DNA of 64,000 nucleotides, taken from the NCBI GenBank assembly GCA_022925895.1, contig JAKSYS010000219.1, forward strand, positions 21,387-85,386, read 5' to 3'. Under the pieces are notes generated by a model. It did no database searches. It was not told where the DNA came from and saw only the letters and a program-made list of their open reading frames with translations. Positions within the stretch are counted from its first letter, which is position 1. The number at the start of each line of letters is the position of its first letter. Below, one piece after another: positions 20,286-30,305 of this stretch. The translations under genes and the position numbers were made by a program. The DNA comes from Fragilaria crotonensis (lineage: Eukaryota > Bacillariophyta > Fragilariophyceae > Fragilariales > Fragilariaceae).

Positions 20286-23267
20286 GTATGGTGAAGACAA
20301 TGACACTGGCTTAGATGATGATGGCAAAGAGCGATACCACGAAGCTTGTTACAACTCTGTCATTGATTGAAGAGGATGATGCAGACAATAGAAGCCTTTT
20401 TGACGTCATAACCGGCTTGTACTACATGTACACACATCATCAATTGGGCACCCAAGATGCCAACTTCCTCTGACATCAGGAAGCTTCAGGGATTGGATTT
20501 GAATGAGAAATATATGCTCAGTAATTGATAGTAGTTGATATCAAGGGTTCAGACTATACTAGTAGCTAGATAGCTATCATCAGTTCAGACCATCATAGTA
20601 ATCATGTCAATGGAACAAAACATGCTGAATGCCAGCAGCATTGTATCGGTAGTGTATGATGCACAGTGCCAATAAACTACTACTTGCATCCAAAGCCAAT
20701 GTCTAAGATTACAGTAGAAACAGTGCGTTCACATCTGCGTTTTGATTTCACAGCTTGTTTTTTGGTTAAGATGAGCGGACACACTTGACCTGCAAGCCAG
20801 CCAAAATGAGGGATATAATCAAACCTATCGAATGTGTCAGACTCCGTGCTCCAGGTAATGGAATGGTCAAAGAGCTTGTATATGCATATGTGACACATGG
20901 ATGCGTCTGTTTTCATATGATACTAGAAATGATGCGCAAACAAAAGAAATTAAGGAGGTAGCATTGATGGCTGTTATTAGTGAGGTTGGCGTGCGAGCAG
21001 CAGGGTCCTCAGCCTATGCAACACCTTTTTGACTTGGTTGGAGTATCCAATATTACCAGGTAATATAGGTGCTCAAGCAATACATACTATTAATTGTTGA
21101 TATTTGACCTAAAATTATGTTTATTCATCAGCTACCTGTGAACTGATGCTATCACTAACTGAGACCTGAGAACTAATTAAGAAGGTCATAGCAGCATAAG
21201 CTACTGTCTACCACCTTACAGAGGGCATTTGCACCAGAGATGGGAATACTATTGGGCCCAGCCCACCCTAACCCATCGGGTTAAGGGTGTCCTCAATTCT
21301 AATTCTTCAGCAGGCAAGGTACTGCAACAGCTTGTACACACCTTGCTACCTGCTGGGCATCAAATGTCACACCAAGCTACTCTTGTCAAAGAAGATGCAT
21401 TTCATCCTACTACTGCTGCCTGTTGCTACGTTATGATAAGGACAAACTAACGTAAAGCAGCAACCACGTGAAATCATCTGTTGGTACAAGATGAAATCCT
21501 CAGTTAGCTATCTTTCTAACATGCCTTGCCCACGATGGACAAAGAAAGAAATTCGGGTGCACCTCTTTCCTCTTTTCTGTTTGGCAAGATGTAGACAATG
21601 CATTGACAGGAGCACCCACATTCAAGGATGAAATGGAAACCAGGGATTTTTAGTTCCAAATTGGCACAATTTTCTGGATACCTTTTCTGATCTTTCAAAT
21701 CAAACCTCCATCTGTTTTTGCCATCGCTCCCAACTCCAAACACAACAATACATGAACACATACCAATAAACTATGTTGGTGTTGTTCTTTCATGAGGATG
21801 TCAGCAGGATCTAGAGCAACTGCAGACCTCAGGTGCTGCTAGTTGTTCCAACCACTATTGCTAGGACTAATGACTTTTGCCTGGGCCTATAGTCATAACT
21901 ACTTTGATGCATTCTTGACCTCATGAGAAAAATGTCATGGTCTGGCACCATTAGCTACATGGGTTGGAGAACATTGATTCGTGGTTACCAGCAGCCAGCT
22001 ATCCATATTTGTTCTTAGTGTTGTGTGAGGTTTGTCTAGAAAAACTATAAACACTTCACTTAGTTGTTGTATCCACTCAATGATAAATTGTAATCATCTG
22101 CTGCATTGTTGATTTCAAAAATGAATTTGCAGCCTTTTCATCTCATTGGGTCCTGTTGGAGTATATACCCAGATTTCCAGTGGAAACAACACCGTGTGCA
22201 TCTGCCTGATGGATCATAACTCCTGGAACCATTATTGGCTGATGGCCTCATCCCGAACAAGTGGCAAAACATTGGAAATGTATTCTCCTCATCATGAAAG
22301 GTGCAAATGACAATACAAAATTTGGTATGTACGTGACTTCAAAATGCTGACGGTCACTTCAAAACTTCAAAACATGCAGGCCTTGATTCTCAGACAGCAG
22401 CCATGATGGACAAACTGTTGAGAAACTGTTGAGAAACTGCGAGACCCTCCCAAGTTACAAGTGCACATACTCAGGGGTACAAGGGATGAAACGTGTGGCT
22501 CACAGAGCTTGCCTTGTGAATGTATATGAATCCCAGCATGGGACAATGAACGATTCCTTGTGCAGTGTACTCCATGAGATGAATCTGATACATATCAAAT
22601 ACAAGACTGTCACATCAGGGAAATGAAATTGTTGATCCGGATGTATGGGTGGATATCACCAACGTTGGATGTGCGTTGCCAAAAAATCTGCATCAATTTT
22701 CAGCTGGGACGAGGTGCGCAGATCATTTTGGGAGTCCCTTACCATACACCAATTACACATCTACTATAAGCAAGTCCCACTCAGGAATCAGAACATACGC
22801 GCCGTGCCGGGGCTCCCAAGGAAGAGATCGGACAGGTTATGGCTATCTGTGCCATTCGCTCCTAGCCCTGCCAATCATTGACTGTCTGTAGTTTGCTAGT
22901 TGCAACAGGTATCACGTAGCAGATGGAATGCCGGTGCACTCGGCTATGAACGAATCCATCCGAAGCTGGATATCTTAGTTAAGTTATAGCGAGACCTACT
23001 AGGTACGAGAAAGATGCTTCAGCAGACGGTTGGCGCTGAGTAAAAACCTGCAAGAATTTGCGGGTGAAGAATGAATGAGATACATTCATTGGAACTTTCG
23101 CTTTCCGTTCCAGAGCGAGAGAAGATGAATTCGTCGAGTCTTCACCGCATCAGTAAGCGGTAAAGTTTGCTGGCACGTCAATGCAACATTGACACGCTCA
23201 TATCTAGCAGTAGTACGTAGGTTGGCAACTGAAAGTAAGATATTCGGCAGGTAGCAGCTGTTTCGTC
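20286..23267. other. gene-poor region, probable decayed mobile DNA
   Basis: No gene that I can recognise. A hAT-type end identical over 13 bp to the MITE at 7551 (CAGAGATGGGAAT) starts at 21235, facing right; I find no partner end or duplication. Short minus-strand frames at 20680-20916 and 21516-21761 have protein-like composition and could be relics of one coding sequence. Confidence 0.5.
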
Positions 23268-24140
23268 TTATGAGAGCGTCACTTCCCAGACTTCTATGTC
23301 GTCCACCGAATAAACTGGATCAAGGTCACGGGAAGGTATCCTCCGTGTTCGCAACCCCTTGGCTGCTGCTAATTGTCTGAACTTTTCTCCTGGATGATAT
23401 TCTGAATAGTACCGATGCTCATATGACAGGATGGCAACAGCGTCGTCTTTCATGAGTTCCACAAGGGCATCGACGAGGGGATCAATCGGGTAGAGTTTGG
23501 GCAAGACGCAGTCGGATACCAATATCACATCGAATCTTTCCTTCATCTTGCCACTTCCCCACCAGTACTCACAAACTTCTAGAACCTTACTGTCAAGTAA
23601 ACCTTCATCATGTCGAGAAGCGTTTTCCAGTTGTTGACATGCATCGATGACATTAGCCTGGGCAAGCGTTACCACATTCTGAATTCCATCCGTGCAAACA
23701 ACTCTTCGGGCTCCCAGCACTGCTGCTGCCAAGCTTGTGACACCAGTCCCTGCCCCCAAGTCAATCACAGACTTTTGCCGCACCTTGAGAGGGTACTTTT
23801 CCAAATACTTGAGTAGCACCATGCTGGCCGGCCACACTGTCGCCCCAGTTCCAAATGTTCCTTCAATTTCACCTCGTTGCACTTGCTTGACAGAAAATTG
23901 TATTCCTTCCAACATGAAAATTGGATAATCTTCTGCCTGAGAGTATCGAGACCTCCACCCGAGACTGGACGATTGCTTCTTGACAAAATCACTCGTGACG
24001 CATCGTTTGGTCTTGGAAGGCGACGCACGTTGATCCAACGCGTCGAAGAATGCTGTCGCAGTGGGATGTGGTCGCCTTCGTTGCAATTGAGTTGTCACCT
24101 CTTGAGCCTCCAACTCGGGTGATGATGCCATCGGTGGCAC
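23268..24140 (-). CDS. METTL21-like protein-lysine N-methyltransferase
   Basis: 290 residues, single exon. Class I SAM-dependent methyltransferase of the Methyltransf_16 (METTL21/FAM86) family. Visible motifs are the W-P pair in GATVWPASMVLLKYL (near 103), motif I DLGAGTGVTSLAAA (127-140), the acidic residue after the second strand (VVCTDG), SDCVLPKLY in the DxxY position, and SYEHRYY, the E-H-R stretch typical of the family. Members methylate lysines on chaperones, elongation factors and similar proteins; the substrate here cannot be read from sequence. The first ~65 residues are a poorly conserved basic extension. It is divergent from the HIR gene at 24749, with a GTAC-rich gap between them. 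Confidence 0.8.
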   Translation of the reverse strand: MPPMASSPELEAQEVTTQLQRRRPHPTATAFFDALDQRASPSKTKRCVTSDFVKKQSSSLGWRSRYSQAEDYPIFMLEGIQFSVKQVQRGEIEGTFGTGATVWPASMVLLKYLEKYPLKVRQKSVIDLGAGTGVTSLAAAVLGARRVVCTDGIQNVVTLAQANVIDACQQLENASRHDEGLLDSKVLEVCEYWWGSGKMKERFDVILVSDCVLPKLYPIDPLVDALVELMKDDAVAILSYEHRYYSEYHPGEKFRQLAAAKGLRTRRIPSRDLDPVYSVDDIEVWEVTLS

Positions 24141-24748
24141 TTGTCGTGATCGCCCAATTCGAATGCGGTGATACGTTTCCAGTGATAATGGAACGTGCGT
24201 TGTTGTTGTTGCTTTTTGCTTACGGTATGGTTCTTGTCTGTCATACCAGTACTGTACGAGGTACTTTGTGAACGACGTGCGTCAATACTCTGCCTGATAC
24301 TGTTATACACCGTACAGTAACGGTACCTGGTGCCTGGTACTGTGTACTGTAGTATCATAGGCGCGAGATCATGCGCGACTCGCCAACTACCGGTACTTGC
24401 GGTACGGTTGTACGGTCATACAGTCGCCAGTCGCGCCTCCCCAATGACTCAGCCGTGGGAGATCGATCAGATTCTGTCGGTAACCAAAGGCCACTCTCAA
24501 CTCAGACGCAGCCTAGATGACAAATCTTTTAATTCCCACAGAGAAGCTGAACCACAAGGTGTGAGTCTGTGAACAAGTGTAATGTGTACTGTAAGTATGC
24601 CAAGGCAAGGCGAGGTAGATAGTACTATTCTCCAGTACGAGTATATCGAATCTGACAACAGCGAACAGCGGTCTTGTTTCATAATTGAGCTGTTATCAAC
24701 GAGAAATTGCATTCCATTTCCTTCTTACATTCATTCTGATTCGATCCG
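24141..24748. promoter_or_regulatory. divergent promoter gap, GTAC-rich
   Basis: Lies between the starts of the minus-strand methyltransferase and the plus-strand SPFH gene. Multiple GTAC palindromes occur at 24248-24425 and 24585-24640. No canonical element can be assigned. Confidence 0.45.
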
Positions 24749-25843
24749 ATGTGCATCCCATGCCTCTTCACTATCTCCACCGCCGAAGTGGGCGTTATTG
24801 AAAGATGGGGAAAGTATTCCCGTTTGGTGCAACCTGGTCTGAACGTCATCATGTGTCCCATGGAACAAATGGTGGGACGCTTGTCCTTTCGCGTGCAGCA
24901 GCTCGATGTTCGGGTTGAGACCAAGACTCTGGATAATGTTTTCTTGACAGCCGTCGTTTCGGTCCAGTATCAGATTCTCAAGGAAAAGGTCTATGATGGT
25001 AAGTTCTGTTGCATTCTACCAGTACCATGCGGAGAGCTGCTTGGGCGCAGAACAGTAAAAGCTGAGACGTGGTTCCACCATCCTTCGAGAATATCTCTAA
25101 AAATTATGAAAACAAGCGGTGAATTACTTCTCACGCCATGTCTCTCTCTCTATGATAGCATTCTACGCTCTTACGAATCCGGCACAGCAAATCACTGCTC
25201 ACGTCTACGACGTGATGCGATCCCAGTTGCCCACCCTTGAACTCGATGCCGTCTTTGAAGCCAAGGAAGACCTAGCCCTGGCCGTCAAGAGTCAGCTCTC
25301 CGAAACCATGAGTGCCTTTGGTTATCAGATCCTTCAGACTCTCATTACTGATCTTGATCCTGATCAACGCGTCAAGAATGCCATGAACGAAATCAACTCG
25401 GCCAAGCGACTCAAGTTTGCAGTGGCTGAACGCGCCGAGGGTGATAAGATTTTGCAAGTCAAATCCGCCGAAGCCGAGGCTGAGGCTAAGTACTTGAGCG
25501 GTGTTGGTGTTGCCAAGCAGCGCAAAGCAATTGTGGACGGGTTGAAGAGCAGTATTGTTGATTTTGCGGGCGGTGTCAAAGGATCGAGTACAAAGGAAGT
25601 TATGGATTTGCTTCTCCTGACACAGGTACGTAGTGCGCTATTCATCTTATCTTGTCTACGGCAAACGAAACTGCTTTTGGCGCTGCGCTCACCGCTCTTG
25701 TTCTCGTTCAACAGTATTTCGATATGATCCGCGACGTTGGCCATGCACCACACTGCAGGACTACCTTTGTCCCCTCCAGCAAGAGTTCTGGAGATGAGGT
25801 TCGCAACGCCATGCTTCAAGCAGAATCTTCCAAATTTGTCTAA
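24749..25843 (+). CDS. hypersensitive-induced-response-type SPFH/band 7 protein
   Basis: Three exons: 24749-24998, 25159-25625 and 25715-25843. The introns begin GTAAGT and GTACGT and end AG; joined, they encode 281 residues, close to the ~285 of plant HIR proteins. The SPFH domain runs from VGVIERWGKYSRLVQPGLN (near 14) through VSVQYQI to a long coiled coil, with LDPDQRVKNAMNEINSAKR and AEAEAKYLSGVGVAKQRKA, both family hallmarks. Cys2 and Cys5 could be palmitoylated in place of the usual N-myristoylation; that is inference. SPFH proteins oligomerise at membranes as microdomain scaffolds. 3' end convergent with UTP13, only ~95 bp away. Confidence 0.9.
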
Positions 25844-25938
25844 TGTATTGCTGCACCTATGTATAGCGTATCGATTCCCGTCAAAGCCGTGGGTGACGGT
25901 ACTGTTTGCGATATTAATTTCTAGTAGAGAACGTGTGC

Positions 25939-28878
25939 CTATTCTGCATCGTCATCGTCAGAGGAGTCACTATCTCCAATGGACATGACTTCGATGTCAC
26001 TGTCGTCATTTGCGGTCGGTTTACTTAGACCAACGACCGTGCTACCACCAATTTGGATTCTACCATCGAGTTGCTTGGGTGGGAGCACCAGCTTGCTCTT
26101 GGATTCCCAGGAGGCGTACTCCTTCTGAGCCGACCCGTCGTCATCTAGAACACCCATGGAAAAGAGTGTATAGTCCAGAAGGAAGGCATTGGCGTACATG
26201 CGATCAAGCCGATCAAAGTGTCGTTCAGCGTACGGTGTAATGCCGGCGAAGATTTCTGGCACGCCATCCGCAGCCGCCAACGTGTGCACGGGAATAGACG
26301 TTACCACCGCCTGAACGACAAGCATCGCAATGTGCGAATTGCGAGCCCGCGTGTTCCAGTCGCGACAATACTTGAGGATCTGAGTAATCTTCTCCATGCC
26401 CCAGGTTTTGGTGTGTTGTTGAAGTGTCCGTAAGCCACTCTGGCCCTTTTGTACGTCATTCTCGACGATGGCATTCAACACTTTCAGGACTTGCCGCGGC
26501 TTTTCAAGGTCGAGCGCAATATCCAAAGCCTGTTCGTACTCCTTGTACCGCAGATGGTTGGCCAGCCTTTGTTCTAACATAATGTTCTTCTCATCTGCGG
26601 CACGTTTTGTCGCCTCTTCTTGTTTCGTCGTGTCGCCCCAGACCACAATCTGTGAATCAGCACCACCTGAGACTAACTTTTTGCCATCGGCAGACACATC
26701 CAACGCCCACACTTTATCTTGATGTCCATCCATCGTAGCTTCACACTCATTCGTTCGGATGGTCCAGAGCTTGATGAGGCCGTCAGCCCCAGCACTCACT
26801 AATTGAAGTCCTCCGGTCAGAAATCGGACACGAAGTGCACTCGCAATATGACCCTGAAACGTACGAACGCAGCAGTGATCATTCAACGACCACAGTTTGA
26901 TGGTCTTATCGCCACTTGATGTCGCAACGACCCTGTCGTAGGGAGAGAACTGACAGTCCCACACACCTCGTTTGTGCCCCTTCAACGTTGCTACAAGTGA
27001 AAGGTCAGTGGCATTCCAAAGTTTGACCAACTTATCTTGAGATCCGGTGGCGACGAGCGAGTCGTTTGGAGCTACCGTAACGATGTTGATATCTTTTTCA
27101 TGTGCTCGTGCACTGCAAAACGTCTTTAGCTCAATCGCTTCTTTAGTTTCGTCAAGTACAGAAGACCCTGGCAAATTCCATCGCTTCAAAGTTCGATCTT
27201 TGCTAGCTGTAACCACGAACGAACCTGCTCCATTAATGGTTGCCTTTCCTGAAACGTCGTATCGACCAATCTTTCGAGAGAGGCCAGTTGCACCAATGGC
27301 TTCCGTGTGACCGGTTGCAAGGCCGATACACTGACAGGTGGACGCCTGCCAAAGTCGCATCGTTTTGTCTTTCCCACACGTGGCAATGTACCGACCGCAG
27401 GGACTCACATCCACGCATAACACCGTGGCAGTGTGACCATTCAAAATTTCGCATGAAAACGTTCCTAGGTCAAAGAGGCGAACTTGAGCGCTGTTCGTCG
27501 CAACGACAGCACGAGTGCACTCATCATCTCCATTTGGCAGAAGTTTCAAATCCAGGACTTCATCATTGTGGCCTACAATGGTTCGCGTGGACAAAAGTTT
27601 CTGATCTTCCGACAAGGATAAGAACTGAAGATTGTGCTCAGCATCGGCGACAATCAGGTGTGCGTCGCTGACATCATCCTGCGAACGAACGTTCAAAGTG
27701 AGGTCCATGTATCCGCCCTTATCCTCCCCGAACATCTGAGCAGGTGGCTGTTCTGCTATACACTCAAATCCAGAGTGATTGTCGGTGCTCCACCATGCGC
27801 TCCAAATTCGCACTGATCCTTTGCTGCCGGCGGTGGCAACCAAAATGTCGCTCGATTTTGATTTTAAGACCACCATCCCTTCGACCTGCTCGTACAGGGG
27901 CTTGGTGTGAATCCTTTGATGCATCTTTGATGGTCCAGGCGTTGCATCTTTGGATCCCTTTTTCTTGCCTTTTTTCGCCTTCGGGGTGTCCTTGACGGTC
28001 GTCAACTTCCACAGGTTCAGAACTGCGTCACGACCCGCCGAAACAAAGAAGTTGTCGTTATTTGGACTCCAATCCAAGCACGTTACAGACCCCATGTGAT
28101 CCCTTAAAACCATGAGATTCTCATCCTTTTCATCACGTAGATTGTGAATTGCAATCGAGCCATCCTCCCGCCCAATGGCGATAATGAGTTGAGTGACATT
28201 GTGAGATTTCCACGCCAACGACGTGACACTTCGCATCCCACCAGACTCGCCACCCTGGTAGGGTCGAAAGACATGTGTTACGAAGGACCCTCGGACATCC
28301 CAAATCCGAACGGATCCATCGACGGAAGCTGTGGCCACAAAAATGTTGGAGGGATGGAACTTCATCAATGTGACGGGCAGGGTGTGGCCGGATTTAGACC
28401 ATGTTTTCACCTCTGTTGGATGCTTCAGAGAGTATTGGCGAATTAACTGATTGCGAGAGCAAGTGATTATCATCTCATCGTTGGAGGAAAGAGCGTAGGC
28501 AGTGATGGCATCACCATCCATACCTTCGTCGTCGTCGTCTTCCCGAGTTGCAACTGCATCTTGTCGAAGCATCCGAATCTTGGTACCTTTGCGGGCGTCA
28601 ACCAATGCAAGATCGCCATCAACGGGCAGAACTAGAAAAGGCGTAACATCATCATCATCATCACCACCATCCCCATTTGTTAATCCCCTTGCTCGACCGT
28701 GAGCAATCTTTCCTCCAGTGTACGTTGGAACATGGGCGGATGTCACAGACCATGATTTCGACAGAGTCACAGCTGCAATCTGCTTTGCGCCTTCATCATC
28801 CCCTTGATCTTCTTGGTGAACTACATCATCGTCATCAATGTCATCTTCGACAACTTGAACGTACTTAATCTCTGTCAT
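25939..28878 (-). CDS. UTP13: UTP13/TBL3, WD40 subunit of the SSU processome
   Basis: About 979 residues from the ATG at 28878 (MTEIKYVQVVEDD); the frame stays open to an earlier Met at 29013, but homology starts only after YTGGKIAHG, so I prefer 28878. At least twelve WD repeats form two propellers, for example VTCLDWSPNNDNFFVSAGRD, CVDVSPCGRYIATCGKD and VWDCQFSPYDRVVATSSGD. The Utp13 C-terminal domain follows (LANHLRYKEYEQALDIALDL, then WNTRARNSHIAMLVVQAV). The end is acidic. UTP13 is part of the UTP-B complex that assembles on the 5' external transcribed spacer for 18S rRNA processing in the nucleolus. Single exon, intact. A retrotransposon sits upstream, ~260 bp from this start. Confidence 0.93.
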   Translation of the reverse strand: MTEIKYVQVVEDDIDDDDVVHQEDQGDDEGAKQIAAVTLSKSWSVTSAHVPTYTGGKIAHGRARGLTNGDGGDDDDDVTPFLVLPVDGDLALVDARKGTKIRMLRQDAVATREDDDDEGMDGDAITAYALSSNDEMIITCSRNQLIRQYSLKHPTEVKTWSKSGHTLPVTLMKFHPSNIFVATASVDGSVRIWDVRGSFVTHVFRPYQGGESGGMRSVTSLAWKSHNVTQLIIAIGREDGSIAIHNLRDEKDENLMVLRDHMGSVTCLDWSPNNDNFFVSAGRDAVLNLWKLTTVKDTPKAKKGKKKGSKDATPGPSKMHQRIHTKPLYEQVEGMVVLKSKSSDILVATAGSKGSVRIWSAWWSTDNHSGFECIAEQPPAQMFGEDKGGYMDLTLNVRSQDDVSDAHLIVADAEHNLQFLSLSEDQKLLSTRTIVGHNDEVLDLKLLPNGDDECTRAVVATNSAQVRLFDLGTFSCEILNGHTATVLCVDVSPCGRYIATCGKDKTMRLWQASTCQCIGLATGHTEAIGATGLSRKIGRYDVSGKATINGAGSFVVTASKDRTLKRWNLPGSSVLDETKEAIELKTFCSARAHEKDINIVTVAPNDSLVATGSQDKLVKLWNATDLSLVATLKGHKRGVWDCQFSPYDRVVATSSGDKTIKLWSLNDHCCVRTFQGHIASALRVRFLTGGLQLVSAGADGLIKLWTIRTNECEATMDGHQDKVWALDVSADGKKLVSGGADSQIVVWGDTTKQEEATKRAADEKNIMLEQRLANHLRYKEYEQALDIALDLEKPRQVLKVLNAIVENDVQKGQSGLRTLQQHTKTWGMEKITQILKYCRDWNTRARNSHIAMLVVQAVVTSIPVHTLAAADGVPEIFAGITPYAERHFDRLDRMYANAFLLDYTLFSMGVLDDDGSAQKEYASWESKSKLVLPPKQLDGRIQIGGSTVVGLSKPTANDDSDIEVMSIGDSDSSDDDDAE

Positions 28879-29145
28879 GGTCGATGTAGCTGCGTTGTCT
28901 GATCGTTGCTGCCAACACAAGGCTTCGTCACGAAATTTTTCAAATGGAGAGCAAACGAGCACACGGGTTTGAGCCTGAGAAAAAGGATTGGCGCTGGAGC
29001 TCACGTCGCGCATCGCCCACCAGTGAAAGAACCGTGATTGGACAGCAGAATCGTGACTGAATAAAGGTCAAGATGTCTACCGCGCGTATGATAGGTTGAT
29101 GGTTCGCGCACTGGGCTCCCTGGGAACTGGGAACTGGGAATGTAC

Positions 29146-30042
29146 TGATAGACTTCCAGTATCGCCCTACATATTTTTACATCTATCCCGATCCCTAACT
29201 GACGCCCGTGTGCACAGTAAAACGTTACATCCGTGCTCCAGTAACCAGTGCGACACTGCACGACTGGAATCAAAACTCTCGTCGATTCAAATCATGTTCA
29301 TCTCATCCCATGAGCATGAACACTCATTTTCAAACGAGACTCAACGCCTCGTATACGGACGACCACACCGCGACACGAAACGACGTCTCCGCGAAACGAG
29401 GAGTGTTCCTTATTGTTCCAAAGGAACACTCCCTTCATTCAGACCTCTCATCTGTTGCCCCTCCTCACTCTTCTCACAATTGTCGAAATAATTCATTTTT
29501 AGTGCCACTTACCTTTTCTGCACATACTGTGAATATCTGCACAATCATGAATGAAATTGACCATGACGAATTTTTACCGCCGGTCGTCAAATTGTCAACC
29601 TCACCATACTGTACATATTTCAGTAGTCAGTACGACGGTACTCACTATTACGACAGCACACAACACGGCAATCAGTACAGCAGTACTTTTTGCACATCAC
29701 TTCCTCTGCCCGGCCATAGTCCGTGCACGTCTGAGTCTATCGTTACCGTACATAACGATAAACTATTAGACAGTGCCCACTATGACCAAAGCGATATTAT
29801 TACTAGTCAGTCCCTCGCACATTTATGTAGCGATAGACCGACAGATAGTATACGTATCGTTGTCTGTAGCGGTAGACAGCATTGTATTGCTGTACCGTTT
29901 ATAGACACACTAAGCAGTAGTCAGTGTCGTACTAGACACTTACCTACTGGGGGCGTACCCCGTAACGGTTACGTCCTGGTTCTTAACCCGAACCTTACGC
30001 CGACCTGCGCGTCGACAGGTTCCGTTAACCCGAACCATATCA
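29146..30042 (+). repeat. 5' LTR (897 bp)
   Basis: Differs from the 3' LTR by about four substitutions and four inserted bases, with the inserted bases and one substitution all in the first ~65 bp. Contains several GTAC palindromes and remains open in one plus frame from 29208 to its end. Confidence 0.92.
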
Positions 30043-30057
30043 TGGTTGCTCGCCAGG
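30043..30057 (+). other. candidate primer binding site
   Basis: TGGTTGCTCGCCAGG begins at the first base after the LTR, with the TGG expected to pair with a tRNA 3' CCA. I cannot name the tRNA. Confidence 0.45.
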
Positions 30058-30109
30058 CTTCTATCCTGGCCGGTCGCCGGGTTCCCTCCCCGGAAACTCC
30101 GAGCCTATT

Positions 30110-30145
30110 CAATTTAAATTTGGTGCCTAGCACCGATTTAAATTG
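30110..30145 (+). other. leader hairpin of the retrotransposon
   Basis: A 10-bp stem (CAATTTAAAT with ATTTAAATTG) is topped, after a one-base bulge and a possible G-U pair, by GGTGC/GCACC around a CTA loop. It lies between the primer site and the gag start. Leader stem-loops often serve genomic RNA packaging or dimerisation; that role is inferred. Confidence 0.6.
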
Positions 30146-30305
30146 CTCTAACCTTTGTTCTTTTCCCTTCCAGCTCAACTTTCATACCAGCAGTACATGT
30201 TCCTACTGCCTGAGAATTGAAATTCTCATTCCTTGTGCTCACTTTTTTTTGCAAAACTTGTCTAACCCAACTCACCCTTCATCCTTCAACTTTGCAACTC
30301 TCACC

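Noticed and set aside
19938-20327. Long Met-Ser and Leu-Thr/Ser open frames on both strands
   Set aside because: They are by-products of the RATGTC hexamer array and have no other protein features.
7551-21235. One large element bounded by the two CAGAGATGGGAAT ends
   Set aside because: The two ends point outward, so they cannot bound the sequence between them.
22649-22891. 80-codon plus frame as a gene
   Set aside because: No recognisable motif, overlaps another frame of similar length, and lies in decayed repeat-like DNA.
21235-22900. Full hAT element starting at 21235
   Set aside because: Only one end is visible; no partner end or 8-bp duplication could be found by eye.
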